A DNA stretch of 6,409 nucleotides from Ktedonobacter racemifer (GTDB lineage Bacteria; Chloroflexota; DTOL01; JACQYG01): positions 1-6,409 of the forward strand of contig DYIS01000151.1 in the NCBI GenBank assembly GCA_020723545.1, given 5' to 3'. Shown one piece after another: positions 6,043 through 6,409 of the stretch (within the stretch, counting starts at the first letter, position 1; every line of letters begins with the position of its first letter). The position numbers and the translations under genes are program-made. The notes under the pieces were generated by a model. That model was not told the DNA's origin, ran no database searches, and worked only from the letters and a program-made list of their open reading frames with translations.

Positions 6043-6409
6043 TGCGGCTTAAATTGTCCAGTGGTTTTTCCAAGCGCCTCCACTGTGCTCGTTTGGAGGC
6101 ATTCCGGCAACTGTATCGATGCTTCCTGTGTCCTGTCAACCTGTCACGGCAGGACATGACTGCCGAAAATGGCCCTGTGCTCCTCAGCGATCAGCGTTCA
6201 GGAGAGCTATAACAGTGCTGGAGCCCCTCCGATAGCTATCATGAAAGGCGTAGCGACTTCCGGCAGTGCCTTTGACCCCCTAATGAGGGCTCTAGCAGAT
6301 AGCTAGTTCTTGTCGGAAAATGTAATTCGTCGTAGTTGCAGTAGGCCGCCGAGGGGGGCAGCCCAGAAATAGAATCGAAACCGCTGTAAATTGTCTCCGA
6401 GGCTTGACA
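6043..6409. other. Non-coding stretch with several short inverted repeats
   Basis: No credible gene is seen in these 367 bases. Structure present: GCCTCCA/TGGAGGC with an 11-nt loop (6076-6100), CGGCAG/CTGCCG with a 7-nt loop (6147-6165), the palindrome GATAGCTATC (6231-6240), and CTAGC-AGATA-GCTAG (6292-6306). CCTGTS occurs three times at 7- to 8-bp spacing (6125, 6132, 6140). The window ends in TTGACA (6404-6409), which could be the -35 of a rightward promoter continuing outside. A minus-strand frame is open from the right edge to a TGA at 6239 (56 residues), but I recognise nothing in it. It could be the tail of a neighbouring gene or chance. Confidence 0.45.

Noticed and set aside
6116..6139. 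Second minus-strand TTGACA (6139-6134) as an additional acetamidase promoter
   Set aside because: Only a poor -10 (GATACA) is found at 16-17 bp, far weaker than the consensus promoter at 6014-6042.
6036..6212. Small plus-strand frame MSMRLKLSS... in the right flank
   Set aside because: GGGGAG directly abuts the ATG, leaving no workable spacing. The start overlaps the opposite-strand -35, and no family is recognised.

Overview
The window holds five protein-coding genes, all apparently intact, on ordinary bacterial chromosomal DNA. From left to right they are: dnaN (minus), a PadR-family regulator and an MFS transporter (plus, probably one operon), a gamma-glutamyltransferase-family protein (plus), and an acetamidase/formamidase-family protein (minus, convergent with the previous gene). 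Purine-rich Shine-Dalgarno sites and sigma70-type promoters with 17-bp spacers show a bacterium with moderately high GC. The protein styles (PadR plus MFS pair, YwrD-like GGT, FmdA/AmdA hydrolase, lone dnaN) would fit a Chloroflexota-like or other environmental lineage, but that placement is inference and not proven by anything in the window.

Layout. Positions 1-131 carry a small repeat: CTTTGC units at 9-bp spacing flank a 10-bp inverted repeat. dnaN fills 132-1271. The roughly 300-bp divergent intergenic region contains a candidate dnaN promoter and a very good padR promoter (TTGACT, 17 bp, TATAAT), with stacked palindromes just past its -10 that look like an autoregulatory operator. padR (start placed at 1584) and the MFS gene (1924-3129) follow. 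The ggt-like gene has its own promoter, whose -35 (TTAACA) overlaps the MFS stop codon. A perfect inverted repeat lies over its -10 and start point, and an unusually long leader of about 220 nt follows. The acetamidase-like gene has a consensus promoter (TTGACA, 17 bp, TATACT) and a strong Shine-Dalgarno site, which set its start at 5949. The last 367 bases or so carry that promoter and several short inverted repeats, but no gene I can defend.

How the genes relate. PadR plus MFS reads as a ligand-responsive efflux unit in which the repressor controls its own operon. The GGT-like enzyme and the acetamidase-like enzyme both hydrolyse amide bonds and could serve nitrogen or peptide scavenging, but each has its own promoter and they do not form an operon. 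dnaN is housekeeping and functionally separate.

I see no CRISPR array, tRNA, rRNA, recognisable transposase or clearly new multi-gene system. The points most worth a second look are the substituted glutamate-binding residues in the GGT-like enzyme, the operator and long leader in front of it, the compound operator upstream of padR, and the left-edge repeat.
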